A stretch of DNA of 64,000 nt from Annulohypoxylon bovei var. microspora. Its lineage: Eukaryota > Ascomycota > Sordariomycetes > Xylariales > Hypoxylaceae. The position numbers were made by a program, and so were the translations under genes. This document shows, in pieces, positions 49,673-62,564 of the stretch (the stretch's first letter is position 1; every line of letters begins with the position of its first letter). A model generated the notes under the pieces. The model was not told the DNA's origin. It ran no database searches and saw nothing but the letters and a program-made list of their open reading frames with translations. The stretch lies in the NCBI GenBank assembly GCA_022836615.1, contig MU405217.1:62001-126000 (forward strand). The letters are read 5' to 3'.

Positions 49673-52119
49673 CTACATGCCTTCCAGGGGTTGGGCATAT
49701 GTGTAGTTAAAATCTAACAAACCGTCAAGCATCCAGTGTTGAGGATCGAAGAAGTCGTAGTTTGCATCGCTGCCATAGCCTATCCCGATCATGCTATTCG
49801 CGCCGGCGTTTAAGCCGTGGCTTGCGGTTGGTGTTATACCACCATTTGTCGTCGCCATCGACGTCAAATTCGCGAGATTGTTATGAGGCAAAAGTGTACT
49901 ATCCATGTGGGTAGAAGACGCTGAAGACTCATTACCTGAGTCCGGGTTAGTTGGTTGCTTGAGAGCTACTCGACATGAATTAGTAAATTCTCCAAACCAC
50001 ACAGGCGTGGCATATATGGAGAGATAAGGAAAACGACGTACCGTCGAGCGTACCGCGTCCCTGAGCCTGGTATTCCTCCCTCCAGCGCCAAATAGAGTCG
50101 AATACAAGGCTCATGCTATGCCTACATCGTACCTTTAATTGCAAACTATCGTCGATAAGAACCGAGCTGTCATCGTCGTGGAATGAAGTGTTATTTTTGT
50201 TGTCGATTCGGGCGCCGTTCCACATCTGGACCATGAGCTCCGCTAACCGCCATTGCAGGTCGTTATCCAACACGCTTGTCGAGCGTATTGCTTGGATAGT
50301 CTTATGAAATAGTGTCCGTCCCCTCTCGAACTCTATCGTCTTGGAAAAGAATGATCTCATCAGCTTCAACAAAGCAAACCCGGCAGCGACGAGCATCTGC
50401 TGGATGTAATTAGTGGCATACAACAAGATGTGATGGTTAGAATCTAGAAATAGCAAGTCTAGAAAACTTGTGATGGCTCGCCACAGACCCATGAGATCGT
50501 CCATGTAACCGGGTGTGCTGCTAGAATCAAAGAATCCGGCAAGGCGGAGATGGACATTGGCAGCTGTTAGGTGAATCTCCACGATGGGCGTCAGACGTTG
50601 GGAAAGGACCGATGCCTGCAATTCTTGGAAGTCTCGACGATACACCCGCATCAGCATTGCTCTATGCTCGTCGCCGGCTACACCCCTGGGATCGCTCGCA
50701 TTACTGTACATTTCTTTCGAGACTTTGTCACAAAACCTCTCTATCCTCAACCTAGCCTCGAGTTCGGGCGATAACGTAAAAGGCCCATCCTCACCAGGGC
50801 GGATGGCAAGTGTCCAGTCATAGAGCGTAGTGGCGGGCTGACCGTAGCCCGTTCCGATCGCCTGAGAAACGATGTTGCAAACGGCCCAGGTGGTTACTCG
50901 ATCATGAAGCTGGTCCTTATTGAGCTCGACGGAAACACGGGAGAAGTCCTGGGTATGGTTTGGTCGGTGTAAGCCGATACCTGTGGCGGCTTTCATCATC
51001 ACTCCACACAATATATGAGTTGGGTCCGCCGTGGTCGTGCTCGTCGGCAGGGGCCAAGTACATAGCAAGCAGAGGGCCTTGACGACGAAGTAGCTATTCG
51101 GTACGTCGCCTACAGTACCCCATAATAATCTGTTCAGAGGTCCGCTCGAAAGCTCGTGTAAGATACTTGGCTTAGGGGGATAGCGCCTGGAGGCGATAGC
51201 AATAATTGTCCAAAAGAGTAAGGCATGTTGTTGATAGTAAAGGTCAGGTGACTGATGCTCGTTCAGGAAAGGGAGGAATGGATGGTAACATGTAAAAAAT
51301 TCCTGGAATAAGCCATGGACATCCTGCTCGGTCAGCCGCACTGTCTCAAGCTCGTAGGCATAATGGGTTGCGGCCAAGCTATACGACCCTCCTCGCTTTA
51401 GAGTCAGGAGGGAGGTGACAGCCTCATCGGACCCCATGAGCGAAGGATTTCGGGTATGCGAGTACGCACTATTTGCGACGGGGGATTGCAACTGTGACTG
51501 CAGGTCTTCATCGTCTTCTATTACGAAACCCTGCGCCTTAGCTTGCGATATCTTACGTCGTAGGCGATCGATCTCTTTTTCCATCTCTGCATGTTTTGAT
51601 CGCTTGCCGATGCGCTTGAAATTGGACTCGATCTTGCATTCGAGCTTTAGACGATTACACCTCGAACAACTCTGAAATGGTTCTTGGACAACATCGCACC
51701 TCAGTTTCTGCTGCCTACACTCGTTACACGCTCTGTTGGGATGTCTTCATTAGCTAATTGCTTCATATTGCATATATAATATACTTTGGTATTATCCGAA
51801 TGGATACTATCCCATAGATATAATATATAAGTCTACCTTACACCTCGGTAGGTGAAAAGGTAGCTAAAGTATTATGAGTAGGCAAGATGGGGTTGGTTGA
51901 TTCTTTGTAAACATACCGCTTCACGCCAGGCTGTCTCTTCTTTTCAGGTTCTGCTAAAGAGTGGTCTTCGTCGCCGATAACGCTTCCTGGGCTACTATCG
52001 ACTCCAATTCCTCCTTCGCTGCGCTTTCGCTTCATGGAGCCATGGCGATGTACGCTCACGGGGCTGGTTGGGCTCGTTGACGGGGCCGAAACGGCGCCGA
52101 CGACTGTGTGACCATCCAT
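49673..52119 (-). CDS. Zn2Cys6 transcription factor, Leu3/LeuB-like
   Basis: Minus strand, three exons (52119-51917, 51732-50042, 49965-49673), introns 184 and 76 bp; 728 residues. Exon 1 encodes a Ser/Pro-rich start and a basic stretch KKRQPGVKR leading into the zinc cluster. The cluster, from the start of exon 2, reads ACNECRQQKLRCD then SCSRCNRLKLEC, giving the six-cysteine pattern C-x2-C-x6-C and C-x2-C-x6-C. A linker ESNFKRIGKRSKHAE and a coiled coil (EMEKEIDRLRRKISQAKAQ) for dimerisation follow. The middle homology region starts near LTEQDVHGLFQEFFTCYHPF and runs through LLFWTIIAIASRRYP. The C-terminus is acidic and aromatic (YDFFDPQHWMLDGLLDFNY), a plausible activation segment. The linker and coiled-coil style resemble Leu3/LeuB, regulators of branched-chain amino acid and nitrogen genes. 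That subfamily assignment is moderate; the Zn2Cys6 call is strong. Confidence 0.9.
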
Positions 52120-53706
52120 GCACCTTGGAACCGTGGATTGACAAATTATATCAAGCGGATCTCAGATGACAGATGTGATGAACCGTGGAATGATTTGAGG
52201 TAATTACTTCACTCCGTAGAGCTCCGTACGCCGCTATGCCGTTGTGCCGCTATACCGGCCGAGGCTGAGATTTGCTTGCTCAGCTTTGGGTCTTGCGTCG
52301 AGGTCCAAGACCGATCACGGAATTGAACAATTGGAGGAGGGGGGGTCTGGGCTAATAGGCGATAAGAAGGATATGAGTTAAGGAATTTTGGTGGGAGAAA
52401 AAAAAAGGCGGCTCAGTTCTCTTAGGTGCTTAGGAGCTTAGGTGCTCACCTGGCAGACCTGGGCACCTCTTTCTCAATGGAAAAATTTGTATTTTTGCCG
52501 CTAACTCAGTTAACGTTCTCTAACGCGGGGTCCACGGTGGCAGGCGACGCGTGGGAAGTGGATCAACCTAGGTAAGTTCCAAGGTTATAGAATCTATTAA
52601 TTGTACGTACTAGAAAAGGAAGGAATAAGCAGTGTTAGGGAAGAATATGATTTGACTCTAATTGCTTTTTAGTCAAGGACTTATAAGAGTCAGAAGCTAC
52701 CCCGAACTTAAAAATCTTATGGTTTGGAACTAGCCGTGCCAATTGACCACGGGGATTGGATTGATTCAAAAATTTTCAAAGGGCGTAAGAATTGGAATGC
52801 ACGTAGGGTCAGGTAGGAGCAAGGTAGGAGCCAGGAAGAGACACAAGGTAGGCAAGGTATGGTCAGGTACCCAGATTACCTAACCGGTGAAGAGGTACCT
52901 TCATGACCTCAATGAACAAATCATGAGTCTTCTAATAAAGAATGAGTTGTTCATTGTGCAAAGCTGCCTCCATCTCACGTAGTCAAATGCATGCAACTAC
53001 ACGCAACTACACAAGACCTCCTTGGCCGCCTTCCAAGGACAAGTAGAAATGAGGGGTAAGAATATAACGCCTTACCATATATGGTTAACGGAATACTATT
53101 ATAGGAAGGTAACCCCAGTAAAAATGATCAGGTGCTCGTACCCCAATTTGCATCTTCAAATGAGATCCCTGACAGCTAAGGGACAGCATTTATTCATTAT
53201 ATTCACCTCGCAAATTATTGAAAACTTCCATCTAAGCTTTCAATTGACTTGAAGAAAACCTTCCCTTGCTTCTAATGCAATTGAGACATATGATATAATT
53301 GTTGAAGCTTGAATTTCTCTCAATCGTTCTCAATTGCTCCTGCTAGACGGTTGCTGTGTAACACTAAAGGATGGGAAGGTCCATCATTTTTTTCAAGGTT
53401 CTCTGCTTACACTAAAATATTATCGTCAACCTTTGGCCCTTTGGGAAGCCACTAGGGAGGTCATAGCGCCTAGGTAGGTAAGCACCTGATCTGCGCTCCA
53501 TGCTTCAATTGCCGATGTATAAGCGACCCGTCTTTCGGTTCCAATTAACTTCCCGGCAACTAACGAATCCAAATACGACAACATGCAAACCACATACCAT
53601 AAATTCCCCAGCCTATCGCTTGAGACCTGCATTGCGAACGGCAAACAGGCCTCAGGTTATAGTCGAGTCCCCACATGCGTTCATGTTTCCAGGTGGCATG
53701 AGAAAC
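52120..53706. other. 1.6 kb intergenic region, divergent promoters
   Basis: Lies between the minus-strand transcription factor and the plus-strand small Gln-rich protein and should contain both promoters. Features seen are repeated GCTTAGG units near 52420-52450, AGGTAGGAGC/CAAGG repeats near 52805-52870, and a TAGG motif near 53470. No gene is supported. Confidence 0.45.
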
Positions 53707-54052
53707 ATGTCTGATAAGCAGCAACCACAGCAACAGCAACAGCAGCAGCCTCGCCAAGTGAGTCGGCAATTAGTAAAGGGTAGACTACAACCACCGTCTA
53801 AGCCTACCTTTACTAAATCTTATACTGTCGCCCGGGCGTCTATTCACGAGGTTACGGTGAGACATCCAAGTGAGGGACAAACAACCCGTATGTGTCTATT
53901 ATACTATGTATAACCAAACAAGCTTAAAACAAACTCCCATTTTGACGATCGCTTCAGAGGGTCCCGTTGAGATATCGTCCGCGGCGACGGCACAGCCGTT
54001 CGTAGACCCCGCTGTTCTGGAACGTCACAGGCGCATCGGCGGCCCGACGTGA
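53707..54052 (+). CDS. Small Gln-rich hypothetical protein, 91 residues
   Basis: Proposed exons 53707-53887 and 53958-54052 flank a 70-bp intron (donor GTATGT, acceptor TTCAG). The join restores one continuous frame. The start ATG (MSDKQQPQ) has A at -3; in-frame ATGs at 53683 and 53698 are alternatives. The product opens with a Gln run (QQPQQQQQQQPRQ), then RLQPPSKPTFTKSYTVARAS. Across the junction it ends EISSAATAQPFVDPAVLERH and RRIGGPT. There is no signal peptide or membrane helix. The C-terminal part has good protein-like composition and a sharp end, suggesting a conserved small soluble protein, but I do not recognise the family. Low-complexity CAG/CAA codons encode the Gln tract. Confidence 0.5.
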
Positions 54053-55600
54053 TCTCCTTGCAGGATTTCCGGCTTTCAACTTGCAGCTGTATAGGCTATC
54101 TTGCACTTATATGTGACCTCCAGGGCTCTACGCATGGGAAGATGCAGCTAGCTAATCTCAAGGCCGGGAGGTGGAGGGGCATCCGAGATAAATGTCGATC
54201 TTCAGGATGCCGTGACGATTTTGTTTTCCCAGCTAGACTAAGTCTTGTATGCGTGACGCACAAAAGCGGCACCCCAGACTTAAGCCACAGCCCACATATT
54301 TCCGGATTCGAAGATATATCTTCGGTCCGGACCCTTGAAATGTTCAAATCGCTGCCTAGGTAGATTACCTCTATCAATATTATGCACTTTCCAGCCACAG
54401 TTTCGTATCTGCTGCAGCTTGACATGTCTTCGACTAAACATGGATCTTCAGCACCTAGTGTTGAGGGGGTAACCTTATAGGCGAAGCTCTCTCAACATCA
54501 CCTTAACGAATATCTGTAGAATTGGTCTAAAACAACGACCTCCTCTATCTATCGATATCGCCAAGTTAACTTAAAGCATACGCGCATTTCTTACGTATAT
54601 CAAAAGGAGTATTGGACAACATGAAGGACTCCGTTTCGTAAGACCGTCCAAGCTACCTACCCTATCCCTAGATTGGATGCCTGCCACTAGTGTCCAACTG
54701 CAATAAGAGCACGAAATAAGGAGAAACGGACATGTGCTTCTATTTCGTGTCCGAACTACACCCCCAACCTATGAACGATACGCCGGTCAGTAGTGCAACG
54801 AGAATCCCGACATCCTCGATGCGATATCCACACAAGCCATAAATTCTATGGCATTCCTTTGATGCTGTAGAACGATAGCCGTGACTTTAACATCCACAGC
54901 TATGTGGTACTGATAATGATCCTTAGGTTAGTTAGGTGGCAAAGTTGTCACATGTGCTTCCGAACACAAATAGACGAGGCCAAGGTTGACCTAATTAGGT
55001 CATGTACTGGCAATAGCTGCCGTGTATTAACATGGACGCGGCTATCCCCCTACAAGCCCTACCTAGAGTATCAAGGCGCTTCATGCAGTGCTCATGTCGT
55101 GCCCTTGCTTAATCTTGCTGAAGTCTGCTATAGCCCCATCAGAGATTGATATGTAGGTATTTCATGGCACAAGCCGCTGCGAGTGCTAAATGTTAAGGCA
55201 AGGTTGGCTATAACCCAACCGAAAGAACAATTTTTCTGCAGTGAAACCGAAGCCTCTACCTTGACTCTGCCTACTTGCAGGTCAATCGAACCTGAACTAG
55301 AGTTTTAGATAATTTTTTTGGTCTACATCAAGGATTGAGTCTGGCTTTTTTTGGTACGTTCATCAACACATTTGGTGTTCGTCCACTTACATAGCCGGGT
55401 TCTTTTTCTTTTTTTATGACGTATGGATACCAAAACATAATCCTAGTACGCTATCACTATGGCTGAAATCGTTTAAAGATATCTCTACTCGTCCTAGTCA
55501 TGTCGCCTACCGTACACCAAGCCCGTGCTATCCTCGCTCAGACAAGCTTAGATTATCCACCCGTGGGGATTTAAAGCAATAGTATAAACCATCCAATCAT
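54053..55600. other. 1.5 kb intergenic region before tRNA-Tyr
   Basis: Short open frames (54049-54363, 54904-55149) show no recognisable content. No other feature was found. Confidence 0.5.
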
Positions 55601-55690
55601 CCCTTGGTAGTCTAGTTGGTTATGGCGTTCGACTGTAATTGTTCACGATTGTTTATCGAAAAGTCACCGGTTCGATTCCGGTCCGAGGGA
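55601..55690 (+). tRNA. tRNA-Tyr(GTA) with a 16-nt intron
   Basis: Acceptor CCCTTGG (55601-55607) pairs with CCGAGGG (55683-55689). C1-G72 and A73 are eukaryotic tyrosine identity elements. The D arm is GTCTAGTTGGTTATGGC. The anticodon stem TTCGA (55628-55632) pairs with TCGAA (55656-55660). The loop is CT-GTA-A, interrupted after base 37 by a 16-nt intron (55639-55654), followed by A38. The T arm ACCGG-TTCGATT-CCGGT is perfect. The mature length is 74 nt. Introns are near-universal in eukaryotic nuclear tRNA-Tyr genes. Confidence 0.95.
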
Positions 55691-57396
55691 TAGTTTACCT
55701 TTTTATATTCCATGCCTCTTCTGCACCTTTTTAAACACCTACGTACACGAAGAATAGGTCTTCGCTATTAAGAGTCCGGTCTTTTTGACCAACCAATCAT
55801 ATAACACCAAAAGTTCACTAGCCGGCACCGAAACCTGCGATACTAGCACTTATACCGCGGTATCGGGATTGTTACGATGGAACCATGGCAGTGGATTCGG
55901 GTAGCCTGGAAACTAGGCACTGATGCATTGACTCCCAGTTCCATAGTGTGTCATTCAGCGGACCAGACCCGTTTTCTATAATCCACTAAATACTAAGGCG
56001 TCTATAGTTTAGGAACGAAAATTTTTCAACGAGTCCTAGTTTAAAAGTGTTGTGTGGTTACATAGTATGTATACCCACCAGTCGAAGATGCATGTTGCGA
56101 GCTGACCTATAAACTCATATGCTTAAATATTGGTTACTATAACTCGGTAAAGGGTCTGGCATCCTAGTCGACAATCATGTGAAAAGTTGATTTGGTTCGC
56201 CCATCGGCATGCAACAAGGCATAGAACCATGTTGTTCACATCATAGTGCCTAGGTGGCTTTTATACTAGTGGGGGATGCAACTTTTAGCCTGTGGTTACT
56301 ACTTAGTACGGTTGACTGAGGGACGACCGTATGACTTAACTGTTGAAAACTGCTCCATCATGGTTTTGATTGCAGCTTGGGACTGGATTTTGGTATTGAC
56401 TTATAAAAGTTTACCCCTGCATTAGAGAGCTTGATCTCTATTAAGAGCTTTCATAGTCAACGTGCTAGAAAGTATGTTTGAAAATTGGGGGTTATCCACT
56501 TAAGCTGGATGTGAAGGATGGTGGTTATCCTTCGTTTTGAAACTAGTATAGATTGACAGCCTCTTAAAAAGGGGGGGTCAATAAGCTAAGAAGAAGAAGA
56601 AAAAAGAAAAGAAAACATACAACACCAGGTATTCGCTGGTCGTCACCGACCCAACTACTGATCCGGCGGTATCTGGTTTATCAAGGGGAGAGCAGACGGG
56701 ATCCCGAGTTCTCCAGATCCTATGGCCGTATGTGTTCGAATAGTCTACAATTTTGGTATATAACCCCCGCCAACAAGTAATCCCCCATCGCGGAGCGTGT
56801 CCTTTTAGACGACACAAGAAACATAGAAGTAGTATCACACATATATCGTAGCACTTGGCTACGAGCAACAATCTGACGATGATAACTTTGTATTGTATTC
56901 AGATCAACGCATCCAAGCACACACGTCAAGCTAGCTATCTCTCGTCATCCAAATCCAAACCCTTAAATACAGACATTCCAAACGTCGTGTCTCGTTAGAT
57001 TGCCAGGAATCATACGGAACCAGCCAAGCACGCCCGGTCCAGCCAGGCCAACTTGCCCGATCTCTCATTGTCTCTCCAAAAAAAGAACCGAACTCGCTTA
57101 ATCCCTTTCTTCCCTATCTCCAACTCCCTAAATGTCTGTCCAACGACAAAAATAGATCCGTATCGCTCGACGTAGATAATTGCCAAAAATAATGAAAACT
57201 TTTCCCTATCCCCACCGATTATTGCTGAATAAATAGAAAGGAAGCCATTGGAACCGAGTATTGCTACAAGCATTTTACAACTTACCACTGCTTCTTCATT
57301 CCCTCCCGTATCTTTTCCTTTCAAGTCATGTCTCCTCTTTGACAGATGAATTAAGGCGACATCCTCGCCCCGAACTGACTCCCACCACCACCGCTA
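55691..57396. other. 1.7 kb intergenic region after tRNA-Tyr
   Basis: Non-coding. The right third is probably the 3' untranslated region of the minus-strand PhoD-like gene. The minus-strand frames at 56578-56871 and 57010-57324 have no recognised domain. Confidence 0.5.
55700..55704 (+). terminator. Pol III terminator of tRNA-Tyr
   Basis: T5 run beginning ten bases after the tRNA 3' end, the normal position and form for RNA polymerase III termination. Confidence 0.8.
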
Positions 57397-60300
57397 CTAC
57401 CCGACAGTGCGCGCGCGCTTGCTAAACAAGCGCTTCAGCATGCCCGGCTTCTGCTCACGGTCGTCGTCGTACTCGTACTCGCCCTCATACTCGCCCTCGA
57501 AATCGTCGTCATCGTCATCATCATCCTCCTCGTTCTCACCGCGCAACGGTCCCCGGCGCTGCTCCCTCGCGGGCTGCGGCACCTCCTCCGGCTCCGCATC
57601 CTCGCCCTGGTACTCGTAAAACAGCCTGGGGACCAGGAGCCTGTACGGGACCGTGATGCCCGCCGGATCCTTGGGGTTGACCTCGACGTTGAGACAGACG
57701 TCCAGCCCGCCCTGCAGATCGACCTCGTACCGCGCCGCGCCGCGCTTCTGCAGCTTCTTGGCGCTGAGGCCTGTTGGCGTGCGGTGGAACGGGCGTCTCT
57801 CCGGGGGGTCTTCCTCCGAGGAGTTGGGGTCGTAGTAGTTATCGTACTCATGCCCAGTAGCGCCCCCGTTCGTGTTTCTGCGCGCGGGGGTGACAGGAAC
57901 GGTGGAAGAAGAAGATGCTGTAGCGGGTTGTGTGACTGCACGCCTCGGCGGTCGTGCACTGAAGTACGCTTCATCGCCGACCTCGTACTCGTCATTAACG
58001 TGTCTCGAGTCTCCGGCGCCTCCGCGTAGGTGTCCCATAGTCGCACCCCCATCTCTACCGTACTCTCTGCCTCCAGCCCCAGCCATCATCGTATTCGGGT
58101 TAGGGTTCGTTCTCGCGTGCCTCACGGGTCGCGCCTCGTACACCACCTCCTCGTCCTCCTCGCTATCGGGGCCCCAGGCGCCGTTAATTCCGCCGTTATT
58201 CGTGCGGTCCGTGCTTCTTCTGCGGAACAGACCGCCGCCGCCGCCACTACTACCCTGCCGACGCGAGGAATCGACTCGGCCGAGCGATAGCGTACGCATG
58301 AGCTTGTTAGGCCGGGCTCCAGCATCGGAAGCCCGGCGCGAGAGTGAGCGGAAGAGGCCACCTCCGCTACTAGACACAGGCGGACGCGAGCGGTCAACTG
58401 ACGCATGCGAGGTATTCGGTCGAGCAGCTGGACCACGACGACTAGACAGCGAGAACCGGCGTAATAGGCCACCCTTACTACTACTCGGGGGCGTGCCCTC
58501 AAGGGTCTGGTCGAAGTCGTCGGGCGGCGGGGTAGGCGGGGGTGTCTGCCCGGGCACGTACTCGCGGATAGAGCACCAGTTGCGGTGGGGGAGGAGGTGC
58601 TTGTTATTGCGCTGCTTGCCGTCGACGTCGTTCGTGAATAGGGGAATCATGTCCTCGTCGGTCTCCTTGTCGAAGTGGTGGACCTTGTTGCGCTTGTTGA
58701 GAATGTCGGCCATGAGGTCCGGGGGCGGCGTGTTGGCGATGGCCGACGAGATGATGTTGGGCATGTACCGGAAGTCCTTGTGCTTTGGGAGGTTGAGCTT
58801 GGGGTTCGAGTAGAACTGGCCGACGGCCGCGAGGTGCACGTCGCCGCTGAGGATGGTCACGCGCACGGACGCGTCCACGGCGATGTCCTGCAGGTCTTCG
58901 ATCACGAAGCGCCGCTCGTCCTTGTGGTTCTTTGCTGTCCAGTGGTCGTCGAGGTCATCGAGAACTTCGACACCCCCGTCGAAGCGGTTGAGGAAGTTAC
59001 CTAGCATTCCTGCTTTTCCGAGGGCTTTAATCGGATCCATCAGTCGTGAAGTCAAGCTATAAAATATTAGTACGTGTTGTATGCTACTTTTATTGGGGGT
59101 GCTACTCACATGTTTTCCAACCACACAAGCCGGGGATAAGCAATCGGAACCCCTAGAAGGACAAGCAAGTGTTGCGTTTCGCCCTTGACGAGTTCGGCGT
59201 CACAACGATCCATAAGCTTCTTCCACGTATTCTCCGTCATAACTTCATCTCTCGTGCGCTCAGTCCGGCAATCGACGGCGAGGAGCGCGACCTTGTTCCC
59301 GAGGAACATGAACAAGCTGCGGCTCTGTTCGTGGATATACGGTCCTGGTTTGATACCCGTAACCCAACTCGGCTCCGTCTCCTCAGTTTCATCAGGCAGA
59401 CTCTGATGCTGGAACAACATATAGTACTTGAACGCGACGTTGCCCAAGCCGCTGAATACTGGCGACTTCATAAAATGGTCAGGATAAGAGCCGAAACCGT
59501 CTATGATGTCGTGATCATCATACATGTTGACCATGGGAATTTGGCAGTTCGCTAGGCCGAATAACCCCTGTGAGAACCACATCATGTATCTCTCCATGTA
59601 GAAGTGTTCCATCTCATCCTGCATCTCTGGAGTCAAGGGTGCATTATTCTTATGTAGAGGGTTCTTGATTTGTAGCCAATCTTGGAAATGACGAGTATCA
59701 CGCATGATAGCATCGTTGTAGACTTGATCACCGCCTCCAATCATTACATGGAATGGCCGGGTTTGATGATTATTAAGCACGTCGCGCCACATGGGGTCCG
59801 GTCCGCTGAAATCGTCGGGGTTTACACTAAGACTGAACCCATTGCAACTGTGGAACATGATGTTCATCGACTGGCCCCGAGCGGGAACCCAAAAGCCCGT
59901 TGCAGGACCATGGTTGATACGGTAGGCAATTCTTTGCTGCTTGTCCCGGAGCTCAACTTCAATGTTGAATCTCCAGAAAGTGTGACCCCGTTCAGCATGT
60001 AGACGGAACCCACGCACGTCTTTGTACTTCCCAAGCTTCTCCCCGTCAACTGGAGTGCGTCTTTTACGACTAGCAAAAGACCCAGGCGGATCAGGCGCGT
60101 TGTTAAAGTCAGGAGCGGATCTCGTGATTTCAAAAAGACCATCATCCGGATCGGTCCTTGAAATATCTTTGGCCTCTTCTAGATGCTCCACCGGCCGCAC
60201 ATAAAGCGTCTCTCCCCGTCGACCGAGCTTCGGTATACCAGCAATCGGATCCACGTACTCTGGCGAAAGGACCTGTTCCCCACGTAACTCTACAGGGGGT

Positions 60301-62564
60301 GGCGGTAGGAGTTCGATCGGTTGAACGAAGAGTCGAAGGATCGGAGGAATATCATATGACGATTCTGTGTCCTGTGTGACGATCATGATGGTGCCTCTCC
60401 ATATCTCTTTGTCAAGAGACGTATCATCGCGATTTGCTCGCCCTAGAGGTTTTTCATGACGCATGCCGCAATAACGCAGTAGCGGCCCGCATTTAAGATA
60501 TAATGGTGGCTTGAATCTCGTCGGACCTTGCATATCATCATATATCTCACTAAAAAACTCTGGTGGCGGTCGTGTCGTCGTGCTACTCCTACGCCTACCA
60601 CCGTTCTCCCACCATGGTGTGCCCTTTTCGACACCTGGGTCGGGGATCTCCACGTTTAGGTCTAGTAGGGAACCTGCTAGCGTTCCAACTGTAGACTTCT
60701 TCCACTCTTCCAAGTATTTTGGTGGTTGATACATCCCTCGACCGGGCTTCAGCTTACGCCGATGCATGTAATCATGAACGCCGAATTTATGCTCGCTAAA
60801 ATCCGAGTCGTAGTCATCATCGTCAAACTCATGAGCCTCATGGTGACGGTCCGGAAACGTGACGGATTTGCCAATGCTTTTTGGAGGGGCTTCTGAATTC
60901 CGCATTGAGCTTTGAAATGTTTGTTGCGACGGTGGAGAGCGTTGACTGTTGCTCACCGAGTCGTTTCGACTAGATCCAACCGTACCAGAATATCCTCTTT
61001 GTCTAGGTTCTTCATAATACTCTTCCTCCTCAACCTGCTTGCCCCTTGCTGGAGGTCGACCCATATACTGTGAAGAGGGATCTCTCGTAATCGTCTCATT
61101 CCTGGGCTTAGTAGCCATTGCTGCTGCGCCGGTATCTCGAGGCATCTCATACGTTTCCTCACTTTGCAAGTTGCGTCCTTGGTGTGCCTTAGACTTATCC
61201 TCAGCTTCCTTACGCTGGCTATACCAGGGATCACCGGGTGGATTCTTCTTAAGCTTATTACTCCCACCCCGAGTGAGGGCAAACCCTCCACCCGGAGAGC
61301 TAACCGGGGATACTGGTGAGTTACTACCCGCATCTCCTGGTAAGTCGGGTTCATTTTTGGCAGCTCTCTCACGAAAACTCAAGTTACGTTGAGGCAGATC
61401 GGACTTTTGAGTTGTCGGTGTGACATTCCGGTTTTTAGGGACTGGGATTTTAGAGCTTGGAGATTGGCCGGATGGTATATGCTGCTTGGTCTCCTCGGGT
61501 GGGTTTTGAGACAAAGGTCCATGGAATGTGACCGCCGATGGCTGAACTTGCACTGGGTCGTCATGCTGACTCACGGATTGACGTCGGTCTCTAAGCTTAA
61601 CCTGTTGGCTATTTGAACGCTCTTGCGGAGGTTGAAGCTTGTCTTGATTTACGGCATTCTGTCTTCGGACTGCCCGTTCCCTTGCACGTTGCTCGGCAGC
61701 TTCTACACGAGCTCGCTTCTCCTCCTTAGTAATGCTATCGAGGGTAAGCTCGAGCCTCTGTAGCGGCGATCGATCATCTGCCCATGTCGGACGCCTTGGT
61801 GGCCCATTTAGCGTTCCTTGTCTCTTTGGTGCATATGGATCTACTGTCCCTTTCTCCTCAAGATCTCCATTTGTTGCTCGACGCGTGGGTCCAGATCTCT
61901 CAGTATCCCTATCCAATTGTTGATCGATATCTTCATCCTCATCAAATGTATGTCGAGTTCGATCGAGTATGGGTGCTCTATTTTGCCTCTCAGCTGGTGG
62001 AGTAGCATCCTTGTAAAAAGATTCAGACTCCATGCCGGCAATTCGTGCTTGAGCGGGGGATCCGTATCTATAAGCTGATAGTGGTGGTCCGGGCTGACCG
62101 TCGGCGCTGTAAGAATATGTCGGAGTGAAGGCCGGGCTGCTATGTCTATAAGGATCCTTGTAGCTTACAGGCGGAGCTCTAGGAACGTCGGGAGCGGCTG
62201 GGGGAGGCGAAAGGGCACCTTCGTCGTGCGAGCCGACTTCCGGAATGTCTTCTTGTGTTCGGCTAGTGCGTCTTCGCCGCTTCTCCTGCAGATCTGAAGG
62301 ATATCGATTTTGTCCGTAGGGCAGGGAGGACGGACGAGGAGCTAACCCGGTGTTTGGGAAGTTTGATGTGGCAGGGGATTCTAGAGGGCTGAAGGTAGAA
62401 TCGGTATGTGTAGTTTGGACGGATGCCCGATTCGATCGCGACTGAAACTGGGGAGGAGGCTGGTCCAAGGACTGTCTGCGATCAGGTTGATCATAGTCAC
62501 CGGACATGCGACGAGCATTTGAAGGGGGCAATTGGCCCCAATATGGTGCAGACATGATGGACAA
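57397..62564 (-). CDS. Large PhoD-like metallophosphatase-domain protein
   Basis: Minus strand, two exons (62564-59110 and 59056-57397) with one 53-bp intron; 1704 residues. The first about 620 residues are disordered, rich in Pro, Ser, Arg and Gln, with a charged helical stretch (TKEEKRARVEAAEQRARERA). The PhoD-like core follows (about 640-1330). It has a metal-binding VMIGGGDQVYND, then YDDHDIIDGFGSYPDHFMKS, LAVDCRTERTRDEV, and in exon 2 TILSGDVHLAAVGQFYSN. These D-x(n)-DDHD and SGDVH motifs match the calcineurin-like/PhoD metallophosphatase fold. The C-terminal 400 residues are again low-complexity: short repeated cassettes of GGLFRSLSRR type (GGLLRRFSLSSRR, GGLFRRRS), an acidic EEDDDDDDDDFEGEYEGEYE run and a basic end (MLKRLFSKRARTVG). 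No signal peptide is seen, so a cytosolic location is likely, unlike secreted bacterial PhoD. The substrate is unknown. Confidence 0.92.

Noticed and set aside
57010..57324. 104-codon minus-strand frame downstream of the PhoD-like gene
   Set aside because: Lies in the expected 3' untranslated region of that gene, with no motif support.
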